A DNA stretch of 64,000 bases from Cohnella sp. WQ 127256 (GCF_024519285.1 NZ_JAMZCY010000010.1:240800-304799); one strand, 5' to 3'. Positions 11,701 through 19,215 are shown, numbered from the stretch's first letter. Program-made: numbers and translations. The notes: generated from the sequence alone by a model not told the origin.

Positions 11701-13356
11701 GCCGCACCGACGAGGAACGGTTACAAGTTCGTCGGTTGGTACAGCGACGCCGGTCTGAATACAGCCTACGATTTTGCGACAGTGGTGACGGCTAACCTCC
11801 CGCTATATGCGAAGTGGACGGAAGTCTACACGGTCAGCTTCAACAGTGACGGCGGTTCGAATGTAGCCGGCCAGACGGTGGAATATGGCGGCACGGCTGC
11901 GACGCCTGGCGTGCCGACGAAGACCGATTATACATTCCTCGGTTGGTACAGCGACAGCGACTTGACGATCGGCTACATCTTCACAACGCCGGTGACGGGT
12001 AACCTCACATTATACGCGAAGTGGAAATCTAACAAATTCACCGTGAGCTTCGACAGCGACGGCGGGTCAGCCGTAGAGAGTCGGTCGGTGAATCCTGGCG
12101 AGAAACTATGGTCAGCACCTTCTAAAGCACCGAGGTGGATGGGTTACAGGTTCGAGGGTTGGTACAGCGATCCCGAACGGACGCTCGTCTACGACTTCAC
12201 GACGCCGGTGATGTCAGACATCACCCTGTACGCGAAGTGGTCGATGACATCGTGGCTAGATTTGGGTGAAGTGGAAGATAAGGATTTGGAGAGGGCGTCA
12301 AATATCGTATTCGACAGCCAGGGTACTCCTTATGTTGCTTATGTGAATAGAAATACCTATGATATCCATGAATTGCAGGTATTCGTGATGAAATACGAGG
12401 AAGACGAGTGGCGGGCCGTTGGCGATTTACCCGCCGCAGCATGGTTCACTCCCAACGATAATAATCATTCAAAAAAGCTTGAAATAACGCTTGCCATGGA
12501 CAGCAGGGACACGCTTTACGTTGCTTATTATGGTAACTCCTCAAGGCTATCCGTGAAGAAATATATCGGAGACACTTGGGAAGACGTAGGGAGTATAACA
12601 AAAGCGGGGTTCGGCGCTTCTATTGCCTTCGACAAGGCTGGAACTCCTTATATGTCTTATATCGATGAGGTTTCGGCCGATTTGACCTTCTACCTCAATG
12701 TGGTGAAGTACAAAGATAGCAATTGGGAGCAGATAGATCGTTTTAAGGCCAATAGCTTTAGAACAGGCAGCTATAAAACAATCATCGCGTTAGACCCAAG
12801 CGACACCCCATATGTATTCTATACGTTTACACTATCCGATTATAGTGATACTAGTAGAACAGCTGTGGTGAAGTATGAGGGCGAGGGGTATGTTCGGAAG
12901 GATATAGATCCCGAAGGAACTCAATTACCGGTTCCTTTCCATGTCTCATTCGCGCTTGATCCAGATGGCGTACCTTATAAGTTTTATATCACTGGTAGTG
13001 GAGGTCGCGTGGAGAAATATACGGGCTCCGCTTGGGAGCCTGTAGGCACTACCTTACCTTCTGTCAAGGCGTATTATGGGGGGGGGGGTGTTCCCGTAAG
13101 TATCGCCATTGACAGCAACCGTATTCCTTATGTTGCTTTTCAAGATTCTACACAAGGCGATAGGATGACTGTGATGAAATACGAGAACGCAGCTTGGAAC
13201 CCCGTAGAGAATGCCGGCTTCTCCGCCAAGGTCCCAAGGATCCTTAATATCGCCATAGACAGCAGCGACAGCATTTATGTGTACTACTCTTCCAATACAA
13301 GCAATAATTATAATCTGACCGTAATGAAATACGATCCGTACTTTCATCAACCTTGA
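5797..13356 (+). CDS. Giant SLH-anchored B-repeat surface protein (2519 aa)
   Basis: A signal peptide (residues 1 to about 39, ending 'QQATAAE') is followed by three S-layer homology domains (about 55-245; 'FQDVRPTDWFYDAA', 'FSPKGTMTRAMY', 'FSPDATVSREQMATL'), which should bind it to secondary wall polymer. Then come a Thr-Pro linker, a Gly/Ser linker (to about 296) and three B repeats (to about 505). A non-repetitive region of about 870 residues, which I do not recognise, follows, with two MucBP-like segments (around 1450 and 1590) and about six more B repeats. From about 2148 there is a propeller-like repeat region ('FDSQGTPYVAY', 'MKYE..W'). GAAGGG lies before ATG 5797; GTG 5803 is an alternative. 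A run of 11 G at 13078-13088 lies about 90 codons before the stop. The role is probably adhesion or matrix contact, by inference only. Confidence 0.93.
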   Translation: MSVKKATKRVWKLKSRILTWMLIISMVVTSLPVQQATAAELPVQQTITPELLAAAEPSGFQDVRPTDWFYDAAAYVQKNGIFSGTGGGLFSPKGTMTRAMYVTALGRMAGVDVSEYSASTFTDVQAGIWYAPYVAWAVKKGIADGTGGRNFSPDATVSREQMATLILRYFESYQIPYQTSNRLTTKPSDLANVSSWAADAVVKLWQAGLFAGDSNGNFNPHGQASRAEAAALFMRINAVVEAWANQNQETPTPTPTPTPTPTPIPTPGPGGVGGGGGSGSGGSGGNNGGNINDSQHLITFESNGGTAVTSQTVNEGAKVAAPSAPTKNGYVFSGWYSDSDLTIAYDFTTAVVKGNITLYAKWSIDKKNSYTVKFISNGGTGVVDQTVEEGAVAAAPDAPTRAGYTFGGWYSDSNLISYYGFTAAVTGNITLYAKWLADYTVSFDSKGGSAVAAQTVRGGEALSKLPAPAKEGYIFQGWFRDSDLSLIFAEGSSVTADTKLYAKYIDSVSNSVQSNPSYSVMDVAPGFTIAVLDETGSLTESEVKAGMAFEETSNPDFAGITVTGGNGLFTVASAADDGLFTEGNTYQLTLTDDNLSFQDQDATTSIYVFSVAKEEVMNIALNPNMKYLPFADVTDMMMNGADVGSPAIPVITTTVGGSETGLAAANASSGTFTYTGILELQVGDTVAIYEGVRPDRRTLETTGEEDGDVAYVQITAVSGTTYTYGHADAKQVLFRPDVLPVSVEADTDKDPDNDSITVAHTAMNYSDSLYAPLGLDELTTVDVGDFIAFYEGEFGGKEARVIGYGRITSITPDAEMDIITYTDATEEDIVHVFDVYQKQKIDGSQLLSDEEIAYLEDQIKQQAIASGFVDKAANYLSTLAMETEAFKSQMEVRMLSASKGSKVSVENLTVVPSLGTKVKNIAGQTSGVSASLQIGADIVIRIHEESDLVIHMTGTFLQEISLNLSVNGETHWDEVCVWVLCIPYPSDYRVTADLDTYTYTGINITAKMATVEHDKLQDALDDWDKAATGGKLGNIRDIATEMKALIDGVQDTSVDSAVLKAQYQEMMENDTEWVPLIKIKLFEKKVRLLKGLIEIQFTAEFVVSAKVNLTIGTDFNYTTAKRYSATVRVLSFTGTSSTVSLPGDGNYQFTFYVMGALGLRAGILLELKAGIGSVKLNSIGLSIEAGAYVNLWGYFYYQLKQVNGVQTTRSKGALYVEIGIYLESAAGAQLGDGLLSAKVPIYENTWPLYTIGEQKPVVDFAYSQDEAPELILAGSASFMEVPRMLFSMSTFDLKTGNTDTLEYGLRNDLFDIQLGGDWNFMSRTTKEKMTIEVINTSHQTSRGYLVITWKGQAPLSFSSQPLKRTIPVIWMANAGNKTLQLDPQNGGVTQVIVAPYNAAIRPTTPVYPGYTFDGWYTAASGGTKTTIPSVMPGEDQKLYAHWIPNTNTPYTVQHYLIDPNTQTATSPVYTEKRTGTTGTEIQITSDRYKGIGYKDGTVSGVLIKGDGSTVVRLDYYPANRTMTLAGGYAGAPGSSLTEAIGKNIAARIPVPTRPGYTFAGWLPDAPSTMPSSDTTYTAKWTTREDTPYQVVYLLQNIGSDTYTVADTESYRGTTDTVASLTNPTKSYEGFTFDDSVPGTVLAAPIAGRGTTVLKVYYKRDNYAMTINYNGSGVATKIVDVPFGATTKLYLGAPTRQGQAFTGWLPASLTTMPARAVEFIAQWSLNNHTVRFNSNGGSAVADQTVGYGFQASEPTEPTKDDLVFGGWYSDSALTSAYDFTTAVVTADATLYAKWLRSYTVSFDSNEGSEVADQKVNEGDKATAPSAPTKEGYVFGGWHSDSGLTSLYDFEARKVTANLTLYAKWAIAPKNNYTVSFNSNGGTAVAALTVEEGAVATAPGAPTLTGHMFEGWYRESSLTNRFNFSTTPITANLTLFAKWTKNSYTVSFNSNGGSAVANQTVEYNGKATAPAAPTRNGYKFVGWYSDAGLNTAYDFATVVTANLPLYAKWTEVYTVSFNSDGGSNVAGQTVEYGGTAATPGVPTKTDYTFLGWYSDSDLTIGYIFTTPVTGNLTLYAKWKSNKFTVSFDSDGGSAVESRSVNPGEKLWSAPSKAPRWMGYRFEGWYSDPERTLVYDFTTPVMSDITLYAKWSMTSWLDLGEVEDKDLERASNIVFDSQGTPYVAYVNRNTYDIHELQVFVMKYEEDEWRAVGDLPAAAWFTPNDNNHSKKLEITLAMDSRDTLYVAYYGNSSRLSVKKYIGDTWEDVGSITKAGFGASIAFDKAGTPYMSYIDEVSADLTFYLNVVKYKDSNWEQIDRFKANSFRTGSYKTIIALDPSDTPYVFYTFTLSDYSDTSRTAVVKYEGEGYVRKDIDPEGTQLPVPFHVSFALDPDGVPYKFYITGSGGRVEKYTGSAWEPVGTTLPSVKAYYGGGGVPVSIAIDSNRIPYVAFQDSTQGDRMTVMKYENAAWNPVENAGFSAKVPRILNIAIDSSDSIYVYYSSNTSNNYNLTVMKYDPYFHQP
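13078..13088 (+). repeat. G11 homopolymer inside the giant gene
   Basis: Eleven consecutive G encode four Gly residues in the propeller-like region. A change of one base would shift the frame and replace the last ~90 residues. Confidence 0.9.
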
Positions 13357-13368
13357 CAGATCAGACTG

Positions 13369-13406
13369 GCAGAACAGCCTACTCCCCTCGGAGTAGGCTG
13401 TTCTGC
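13369..13406 (+). terminator. Long hairpin after the giant gene
   Basis: A 17-bp perfect stem (GCAGAACAGCCTACTCC and its complement) with a CCTC loop, 12 bases after the stop codon. No U run follows. It is the best-preserved copy of the hairpin also seen at 3292 and about 4433. Confidence 0.65.
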
Positions 13407-13418
13407 TGTGAGCCCGGC

Positions 13419-13508
13419 ATGTGTACGGAGAAACGAGCGGAATCCCTTGCCCCGGGAGAACTTCAACAACAAATCGCCAAGCAAGAACAGCAGATTGCTG
13501 AACTGTAG
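13419..13508 (+). pseudogene. Probable IS66-family transposase remnant (N-terminal start)
   Basis: An ATG-started 29-codon frame contains 'LAPGELQQQIAKQEQQIAEL', resembling the leucine-zipper start of IS66 TnpC proteins, then TAG. At the stop the sequence switches abruptly to a copy of the response-regulator gene. It sits at the same place relative to the upstream hairpin as the IS66 C-terminal scar at 4483, which supports the assignment although the match is short and low-complexity. Confidence 0.45.
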
Positions 13509-13826
13509 AAGGGAACAACTGCTGGAGTTACTGGTTTGACGCTGGACTTCTACGCACAGACCGTCAACATGGGGAGTGAAACGATTTTATTATCGAACAA
13601 AGAGTTCAGTCTACTGTCCTATATGGCACAAAACGTGAATCGTGTCATCCGTGTCGATGCGTTGTTTCAGTTTACTTGGGGAACGGATAGCCTAGAGGAC
13701 ACGAGAACGGTCTCTGTACACATCAGTAATTTGCGTAAAAAGATCGAGGCTGAACCTGCCAATCCGGAGAGAATTGTTACGATTCGGGGGACGGGCTATA
13801 TGCTAGTTGCCAGAAGTGCGTTGTAA
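13507..13826 (+). pseudogene. 5'-truncated duplicate of the response regulator (DNA-binding domain only)
   Basis: From AGAAGGGAACAACTG onward the DNA closely follows 5186-5510. The protein matches the winged-helix domain of the regulator at 4812 almost residue for residue ('KEFSLLSYMAQN', 'VSVHISNLRKKIE', 'IRGTGYML'). The receiver domain is absent. The frame is intact for 96 codons from TTG 13536, with GGAG ten bases upstream, so a free DNA-binding domain could be made. It would bind without phosphorylation control. I treat it as a pseudogene because it begins at a rearrangement junction, but the lack of any stop or frameshift is notable. Confidence 0.75.
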
Positions 13827-13887
13827 CGGGAACTTGAGCTTAACCCACAGTTGAAGAAGTTGTTTGATTCACTTAGCTAGTATCTGT

Positions 13888-13919
13888 GAAGGACGCCTGA
13901 TTGGGGCGTCCTTCATTTC
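13888..13919 (+). terminator. Rho-independent terminator
   Basis: GAAGGACGCC / GGCGTCCTTC arms (10 bp) followed by ATTT. It lies 60 bases after the truncated regulator copy. Confidence 0.65.
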
Positions 13920-13936
13920 GTTGTAAACGAAAACCC

Positions 13937-13972
13937 CCAGTTCGACTGGAGATTCAAATAGCTTATAGCTAT
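13937..13972. repeat. Two adjacent small perfect hairpins in an otherwise empty stretch
   Basis: CCAGT-TCG-ACTGG (13937-13949) and ATAGCT-TAT-AGCTAT (13958-13972). The rest of 13827-14111 shows no gene. The hairpins could be the end of an IS200/IS605-type element, but no transposase is nearby. Confidence 0.3.
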
Positions 13973-14111
13973 GAGAAGTAATCCCTTGCCTCTCTTACGC
14001 CGCTATTTTTAGGTATATTATTTTCTCGATTGAGAGCTGCCATCAACTCAATGTTGACTAAGAAAACCCTTTGCATTGTTACGATTATGACCTTTCTTAA
14101 TCCTTATAGGG

Positions 14112-14534
14112 TTAAGAAGAGTCAACAACGTCTTGAATATCTTGTTTAGTAGACATAGGCGTTCCAAACGGATTGTTCTTCGCTTCCTGATAGGCCCAAC
14201 TAAGTTCATCTAAGATAGCAGCTAAATTTGAAGCGTCCACACCGGTGATACCAGCGCGAGCGAATACTTCTACGGTAGGGGGAGATCCTCCACCGAGAGG
14301 AGTTAAATAGGCATAGATTGCATTTACCATCATTTCTTGAATAGTCTCGTCAACAATTGCTTGAATTTGAGCAACTGTTCTTGGATACGGCGTTGCACTG
14401 ATTTCTAAATAGTATTGGACGGCGGATAGATTAGCTGCTGTGACATCATTAATTCCCATAGCGGCAAATGTCGTCTCATTAACATCCTTCCACTTGTCCG
14501 AGTCAGATGATGCAGATGCAGCATTGATTTTCAT
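14112..14534 (-). CDS. Small two-repeat helical protein of unknown function
   Basis: A 140-residue protein starting 'MKINAASASS'. ATG at 14534 is chosen because TATGGAGGAAAATCGCT lies directly upstream; a longer in-frame start at 14660 would run through the promoter. Two copies of a 50-60-residue motif are visible: 'TFAAMGINDVTAANLSAV' with 'QIQAIVDETI', and 'VFARAGITGVDASNLAAI' with 'DIQDVVDSS'. I recall this pattern from repeats in large bacterial surface proteins but cannot name a family with confidence. No signal peptide or membrane segment is visible. The gene has the same promoter block as the response regulator and the giant surface gene, so it probably belongs to their regulon. A 16-base direct repeat containing its ribosome binding site lies just upstream. 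Confidence 0.8.
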   Translation of the reverse strand: MKINAASASSDSDKWKDVNETTFAAMGINDVTAANLSAVQYYLEISATPYPRTVAQIQAIVDETIQEMMVNAIYAYLTPLGGGSPPTVEVFARAGITGVDASNLAAILDELSWAYQEAKNNPFGTPMSTKQDIQDVVDSS

Positions 14535-14579
14535 AGCGATTTTCCTCCATAGTTTGATAAAAAATAGCGATTTTCCTCC
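14533..14579 (-). repeat. Duplicated ribosome-binding segment
   Basis: On the minus strand GGAGGAAAATCGCTAT occurs twice, 31 bases apart (14564-14579 and 14533-14548). Only the second copy is followed by an ATG (start of the gene at 14534). Confidence 0.8.
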
Positions 14580-14583
14580 TTGC

Positions 14584-14648
14584 ATTTTATCATGGAAGAT
14601 TAGCCCATTAATGAACCTCAAAGAAAACTTTAAGTTCGCGCTCGAGAT
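14584..14648 (-). promoter_or_regulatory. Shared regulatory/promoter block, copy C (before the two-repeat protein)
   Basis: Minus strand: CGAGCGCGAACTTAAAG, TTTTCTTTGAGG, then CCATGATAAAATG, with TAAAAT (14584-14589) as -10. It keeps AACTT-A-AAGTT intact. It matches copy B through the first 30 bases and again at the -10, while the sequence between varies, as expected for operator and promoter rather than a recent duplication. Confidence 0.65.
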
Positions 14649-14808
14649 AAAGCATGCCAAAGAAACAGATTACAAAGATAATTGGCTGTAAGAACGTTGA
14701 TTCGATATGATATCAACTAACTCCATACACGACACCATCACGATCTACATTATTAATAATTAATGGTAAAATGATGAAGAATCAATAAAAGTATTTATAT
14801 AAGTATGA

Positions 14809-17800
14809 ATGGGCCACGAAGGAGGATTGGACAACATCCCACCAATGGAAGGAATCGAATTACGGAAATTGATGAATGGAACCCCAATCGATATTTCTTC
14901 TTTTCTGCAAATCGCCCTAATGCTGACGGATGTGGTCTATACCTACCACAAAAGGGATACGATTATCGGCAATTTGAACCCGGCAGGCGTTCTAATTCAG
15001 TTAGAGAGAAAGCTTGTCGAGCTTACCGATACTCGAATAACCGATTACGCTTACCTTTCTCCAGAGCAAACAGGCAGGATCAATCGTACTCCCGAGAGGT
15101 GTAGCGACCTGTATGCTTTAGGGATGATTTTATACGAAATGCTTGCTGGGAGCCTACCATTTCGAGCACAGAGTATGGAACAATGGGTGCATGCCCATCT
15201 GGCAATGATACCAATTCCTCTGAGTGAACTACGTTCGGAAATTACGGGCCCTCTCGAAGGTATGATTATGAAGCTGTTGTCGAAGATGCCCGAGGGACGC
15301 TATCAGAGCGCTCACGGTTTAATAGTCGATTTACAGCGATGTGTCTCTTCTATAGAAAAGACAGGTAGAATTGTTCCTTTCGAGATTGCCCGTGCAGACG
15401 ATGATAGCCGATTTCAGCTCCCGAATAGCCTCTTCGGACGCGAGGCGGAAGAGCTTCAGCTCTCCAAGGCTCTGGAACAAGCTCGTGCCGATACATGCAC
15501 ATTTGTCATTGTGTCTGGAGGGGCAGGTAGCGGTAAGACTGCGCTCGTTCATCAGCTTCAAGGTTCGGTTATACGGGCAGGTGGCCGCTTCATTTCGGGC
15601 AAATGTGAGCTGATGAATCGGGATATTCCGTTCTCGCCGATACTGGAAGCGCTTCGAAGATTGATTCAACAAGTGTGGAGCGAATCTCCAGAATCCGTCG
15701 CAAGACTTAAAGTACAGTTATTGGAGGCATTAGGCCGCAGAGCGGGTGTTATTGCACAGCTTTTACCGGAAGCGGAGAAGCTCCTTGGTAAACTTCCTTC
15801 GGTAGAGCTGTTGGGTCCTGCAGAAGCGGCCATTCGTTTTCGTCTGCTACTTCCTATTTTCATACAAATATTTGCGGGCAGCGGACATCCCCTGGTTATC
15901 TTTCTTGACGATCTGCAATGGGCGGATTCTGCTACGATGGATACCCTTCGTACAGTTGTATTGGATCCAACCTTACATGGTTTACTCCTTATAGGTACAT
16001 TTCGTGAGGAGGCAGCTCCGCACCGGATAGCATCTGAAGATTCCCGAGCAACAGCCGCTTCATGGATAGAGAATTCATTCTTTCTGACGAAAATGCCAGC
16101 CTCTCTTAGCGTTCAGCATATTGCGCTGAATCCCCTAACTTATATAGACGTGAGACAATTCGTCTCTCATATCGTTAAAGAAAATTCCGCTCGTATCCGA
16201 ATGTTAGCAGAGTCTTTATACCACCGAACAGGTGGTAATCCGCTCTATTTACACCGTCTTCTGGATAGCTTATACCGTGAGAAAAAGCTATATTATGACG
16301 ATGAGCAGGCCAATTGGGTTTGGGATACAGTCGCTGTCACGCGTATGCCCGAAGATCCCGACATTTTGCATTTGATCGGTACTCGCATTCGCATGCTGCC
16401 ATCCGATACCATTGAACTGCTAGCTGTAGCGGCGTCTATTGGGCATAGGTTTCGATTATCTATGGTCGCTGCGGCGAGCGGGCACTCTATGTTCCATGCG
16501 AATAGGCTGTTGTGCGTAGCCTCGGAAGAGGGATTAATCTCACAAGAGAATGATTTCAGCGAAACGGATACAGACGAGGTTTGCTATACTTTTCTGCACG
16601 ATCGAGTGCAACAAGCCGCTTATCAGACAGTTCACGAAACGCAACGAGCAGATCTACATCTCAAGATCGGACGTTCCATGTGCAACCTTGCATCGGATAG
16701 CCTGGATGATTGGATATTTGATCGTGTATATCACTTGAATCTAGGTAGCGAACGAATGGCAAGCCAAGCGGAGAAGAGGGAGCTAGCTGCTTATAATCTC
16801 GAAGCCGCTTTGAAGTCGCAAGCTTCCACGGCTTTTGCCACCGCCAAGAATTTGTTGGAAAAAGGTTTACGTCTAGTCGAGAATGATGAGCAGGGGCAGA
16901 ATTCGCTAGCGTATCGTTTAATGCTCGAGTTACCCGTGTGCGAATATATGTGCGGAAGAGTCGACCGCGCGGAAGAGTTGCTCGATCAGCTACTGCTCCG
17001 CACCGTGGGTGTGGTCGAGCGCTCCCGAATTTACCTGATTCAAATCTCTATGTATGCCTATCTCAAAAGAGATCGAACAGCCGTTGCTATTGGATTCAAG
17101 GCGCTTAAGGAAATCGGATTTCTTCTGCCGGCGAAACCTTCCAATGCCCTAATCAAGGAAGAAATGCACCTGGTACAGATCGAATTGACTAGCATGCTTA
17201 ACGAACCGGAGCTTATTCCAAGTGATGATCCCCATTACATTGCAATGTCCAATCTAGTCATGGCGATATCGACATCGGTATTTTCGTTAAGTTCTGAACG
17301 ATCCGTCGTGTTATTTTCCAGATTCATTCGATTCAGCTTGAATGATGGAAAAGGAAGTAGCGAGGCTTTTGCGTATATCCTTGCGTTATACGGTGTCATC
17401 ATTCTTAGAGATAAGATCGTTGACGCCCCAATAGGACTTCATTACATGGATGCAGCTTTACGAATAGCGTCATCTTTCGAAAGTGCGGATTTGTTATGCA
17501 AGCTGAGCTACTTTAGGGGAATCGCTAGATTATTAGACCAACCGGAAGAAAGTATTACTCATTTCGAACAATCGATGCGTTATGGAATGGAATCCGCGAA
17601 TTTGATCTTTGTTAGCATAGCGGCGCTTACGTGTGTAATCGCTCATACTGGAGATTTACATACTTTGTCTGCACGGATAAAGAATTACGAAGATGTCTCA
17701 AGGCAGCTTCTAGATGAGGTCGCGAAGAACGTTTTTCGTATTTTGCGATGGTATATTGCCCAATTGCAGGGTGGTGCCGGCGAGGGCGAGGAAGTCGTTT

Positions 17801-19215
17801 TGCCGGTGCAGAACGATCGATTCAAGGGGACTATGAATAACGAAGTTTCTTATATCTATACCTGTAAAATAGAGATTGCTTATTTGTTCGGACGGTACAA
17901 GGAAGCCCTGGAGTGGATAGAACAAGGGACGTTTAATACCGCCAGACAGAATTGGTTGCAGGCTCGTAAGCAACATGTTTATCACGCGCTTACGCTTGCC
18001 GCTAGATATGCCGAGGCGCCGATGGAGGAACGCGCAGGCATTCAGGCCAGACTGAAGAAGTTATTGCGAGTCATGAAGCAATGGTCAGGGTACTATGGGC
18101 AGAATACTTCGGTCTGCTTGCTAGTCTCGGCCGAGCTGCACAGAATTGACGGGAATTCACTCGCTGCCGCCAAAGGGTACGATGATGCGATCCTTGAAGC
18201 GCGAAGCCAAAATGACAGGTTGATGGAAGCGATCGCTTGCGAACGAGCTTCCGTATTTTATAGGGAAGCGGGAAGCCGGAACGGAGCGGACGTGTTTATG
18301 GCGGATGCCAGCGTTGCGTATTCGGCTTGGGGGGCTACCCGCAAAGCGCAAAGGTTGCGAGAGGATTACCCGGGTCTGCGGTTCTTCGATGCTGAATCGC
18401 AATCGCAAGAAGATGGAATGGCGGCTAAGGGATTAGCTGGATTTGAAAAGGAGCGCGAGAAGGTACCGACAATCTACGACGATAATGTGTTTATTATACA
18501 AACTTTGGAAGGAATGAGTGCGGGGAGTGGCGAAAATGCAATGCATCGCTTCCTGGAATCGGCGATTAGTTATTCGGGTGCGGAGAAGGGATACTTGTTA
18601 ACCAGTCACGAAGAGGGCTTTACGATAGAGAAGCTAGCGGGCAGTCATAAGGATGTTCGGAATGAGGTTTCATTTGTAGAGAGCGTCGTACGTTATGTCG
18701 CCCGAACTGGGGAACCGGTTGTGCAGGGTGATGCTTCGCGAAGCCTATGCATAACGGATTCCTATACTCACCGCAGTCTCCCGCTATCCATCCTTTGTAT
18801 GCCGGTTCTTTTTCCGGGGCAGTCGTGGTCGTCTGTTCTATATTTAGAGAATAACCTCCTCCCTGGCGTGTTCTCTACGAGGACACTGGGGGTACTGGAT
18901 CTCATGATAGCCCGAATGGTGTATTTGAGATCATTCAACCATTGGCGTCAACAGATTAGAGAATCAAACGATATGGTTAGTGCTTCCACATTGTCTGACC
19001 AAGATTCGCGGCCGCCTGTCAATGCGCTGACGATCCGCGAAATGGAAATGCTGTACGCATTGGCGGATGGCTTGTCTAACAAGGAAATCGCTTATCGGTT
19101 TGGGTTAACGGAAGGTACGGTCAAGAGTTACGTTTTCAACTTATATGGTAAGCTCGGGGCGAAACGAAGAGCTCAGGCGATTGCGCACGCAAGAGAACGG
19201 GGATTATTGGAGTAA
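14809..19215 (+). CDS. Pseudokinase-STAND ATPase-TPR-GAF-LuxR regulator (1468 aa)
   Basis: Residues 1-150 resemble the C-lobe of a Ser/Thr kinase ('YLSPEQTGR', 'SDLYALGMILYEMLAG'). The N-lobe is absent, the HRD loop reads 'IGNLNP' and DFG reads 'TDTRI', so it should be catalytically dead. An AAA/STAND ATPase follows with Walker A 'GGAGSGKTALVHQ' (about 236) and Walker B 'VIFLDDLQWAD' (about 366). Then come helical TPR-like repeats (about 650-1170), a GAF-like domain (about 1230-1380) and a LuxR HTH (about 1405-1468; 'LTIREMEMLYALADGLSNKEIA'.) without further domains. It is likely a ligand-gated transcription activator. The start is uncertain: AAGGAGG at 14819 lies inside the frame begun at 14809, so translation could start later. 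The surface genes downstream are plausible targets. Confidence 0.9.
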   Translation: MGHEGGLDNIPPMEGIELRKLMNGTPIDISSFLQIALMLTDVVYTYHKRDTIIGNLNPAGVLIQLERKLVELTDTRITDYAYLSPEQTGRINRTPERCSDLYALGMILYEMLAGSLPFRAQSMEQWVHAHLAMIPIPLSELRSEITGPLEGMIMKLLSKMPEGRYQSAHGLIVDLQRCVSSIEKTGRIVPFEIARADDDSRFQLPNSLFGREAEELQLSKALEQARADTCTFVIVSGGAGSGKTALVHQLQGSVIRAGGRFISGKCELMNRDIPFSPILEALRRLIQQVWSESPESVARLKVQLLEALGRRAGVIAQLLPEAEKLLGKLPSVELLGPAEAAIRFRLLLPIFIQIFAGSGHPLVIFLDDLQWADSATMDTLRTVVLDPTLHGLLLIGTFREEAAPHRIASEDSRATAASWIENSFFLTKMPASLSVQHIALNPLTYIDVRQFVSHIVKENSARIRMLAESLYHRTGGNPLYLHRLLDSLYREKKLYYDDEQANWVWDTVAVTRMPEDPDILHLIGTRIRMLPSDTIELLAVAASIGHRFRLSMVAAASGHSMFHANRLLCVASEEGLISQENDFSETDTDEVCYTFLHDRVQQAAYQTVHETQRADLHLKIGRSMCNLASDSLDDWIFDRVYHLNLGSERMASQAEKRELAAYNLEAALKSQASTAFATAKNLLEKGLRLVENDEQGQNSLAYRLMLELPVCEYMCGRVDRAEELLDQLLLRTVGVVERSRIYLIQISMYAYLKRDRTAVAIGFKALKEIGFLLPAKPSNALIKEEMHLVQIELTSMLNEPELIPSDDPHYIAMSNLVMAISTSVFSLSSERSVVLFSRFIRFSLNDGKGSSEAFAYILALYGVIILRDKIVDAPIGLHYMDAALRIASSFESADLLCKLSYFRGIARLLDQPEESITHFEQSMRYGMESANLIFVSIAALTCVIAHTGDLHTLSARIKNYEDVSRQLLDEVAKNVFRILRWYIAQLQGGAGEGEEVVLPVQNDRFKGTMNNEVSYIYTCKIEIAYLFGRYKEALEWIEQGTFNTARQNWLQARKQHVYHALTLAARYAEAPMEERAGIQARLKKLLRVMKQWSGYYGQNTSVCLLVSAELHRIDGNSLAAAKGYDDAILEARSQNDRLMEAIACERASVFYREAGSRNGADVFMADASVAYSAWGATRKAQRLREDYPGLRFFDAESQSQEDGMAAKGLAGFEKEREKVPTIYDDNVFIIQTLEGMSAGSGENAMHRFLESAISYSGAEKGYLLTSHEEGFTIEKLAGSHKDVRNEVSFVESVVRYVARTGEPVVQGDASRSLCITDSYTHRSLPLSILCMPVLFPGQSWSSVLYLENNLLPGVFSTRTLGVLDLMIARMVYLRSFNHWRQQIRESNDMVSASTLSDQDSRPPVNALTIREMEMLYALADGLSNKEIAYRFGLTEGTVKSYVFNLYGKLGAKRRAQAIAHARERGLLE

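Noticed and set aside
6685..12240. CRISPR-like or non-coding tandem repeats
   Set aside because: The periodicity is about 210 bases of coding sequence with variation at third positions and protein-level conservation (B repeats); there are no short identical repeats with unique spacers.
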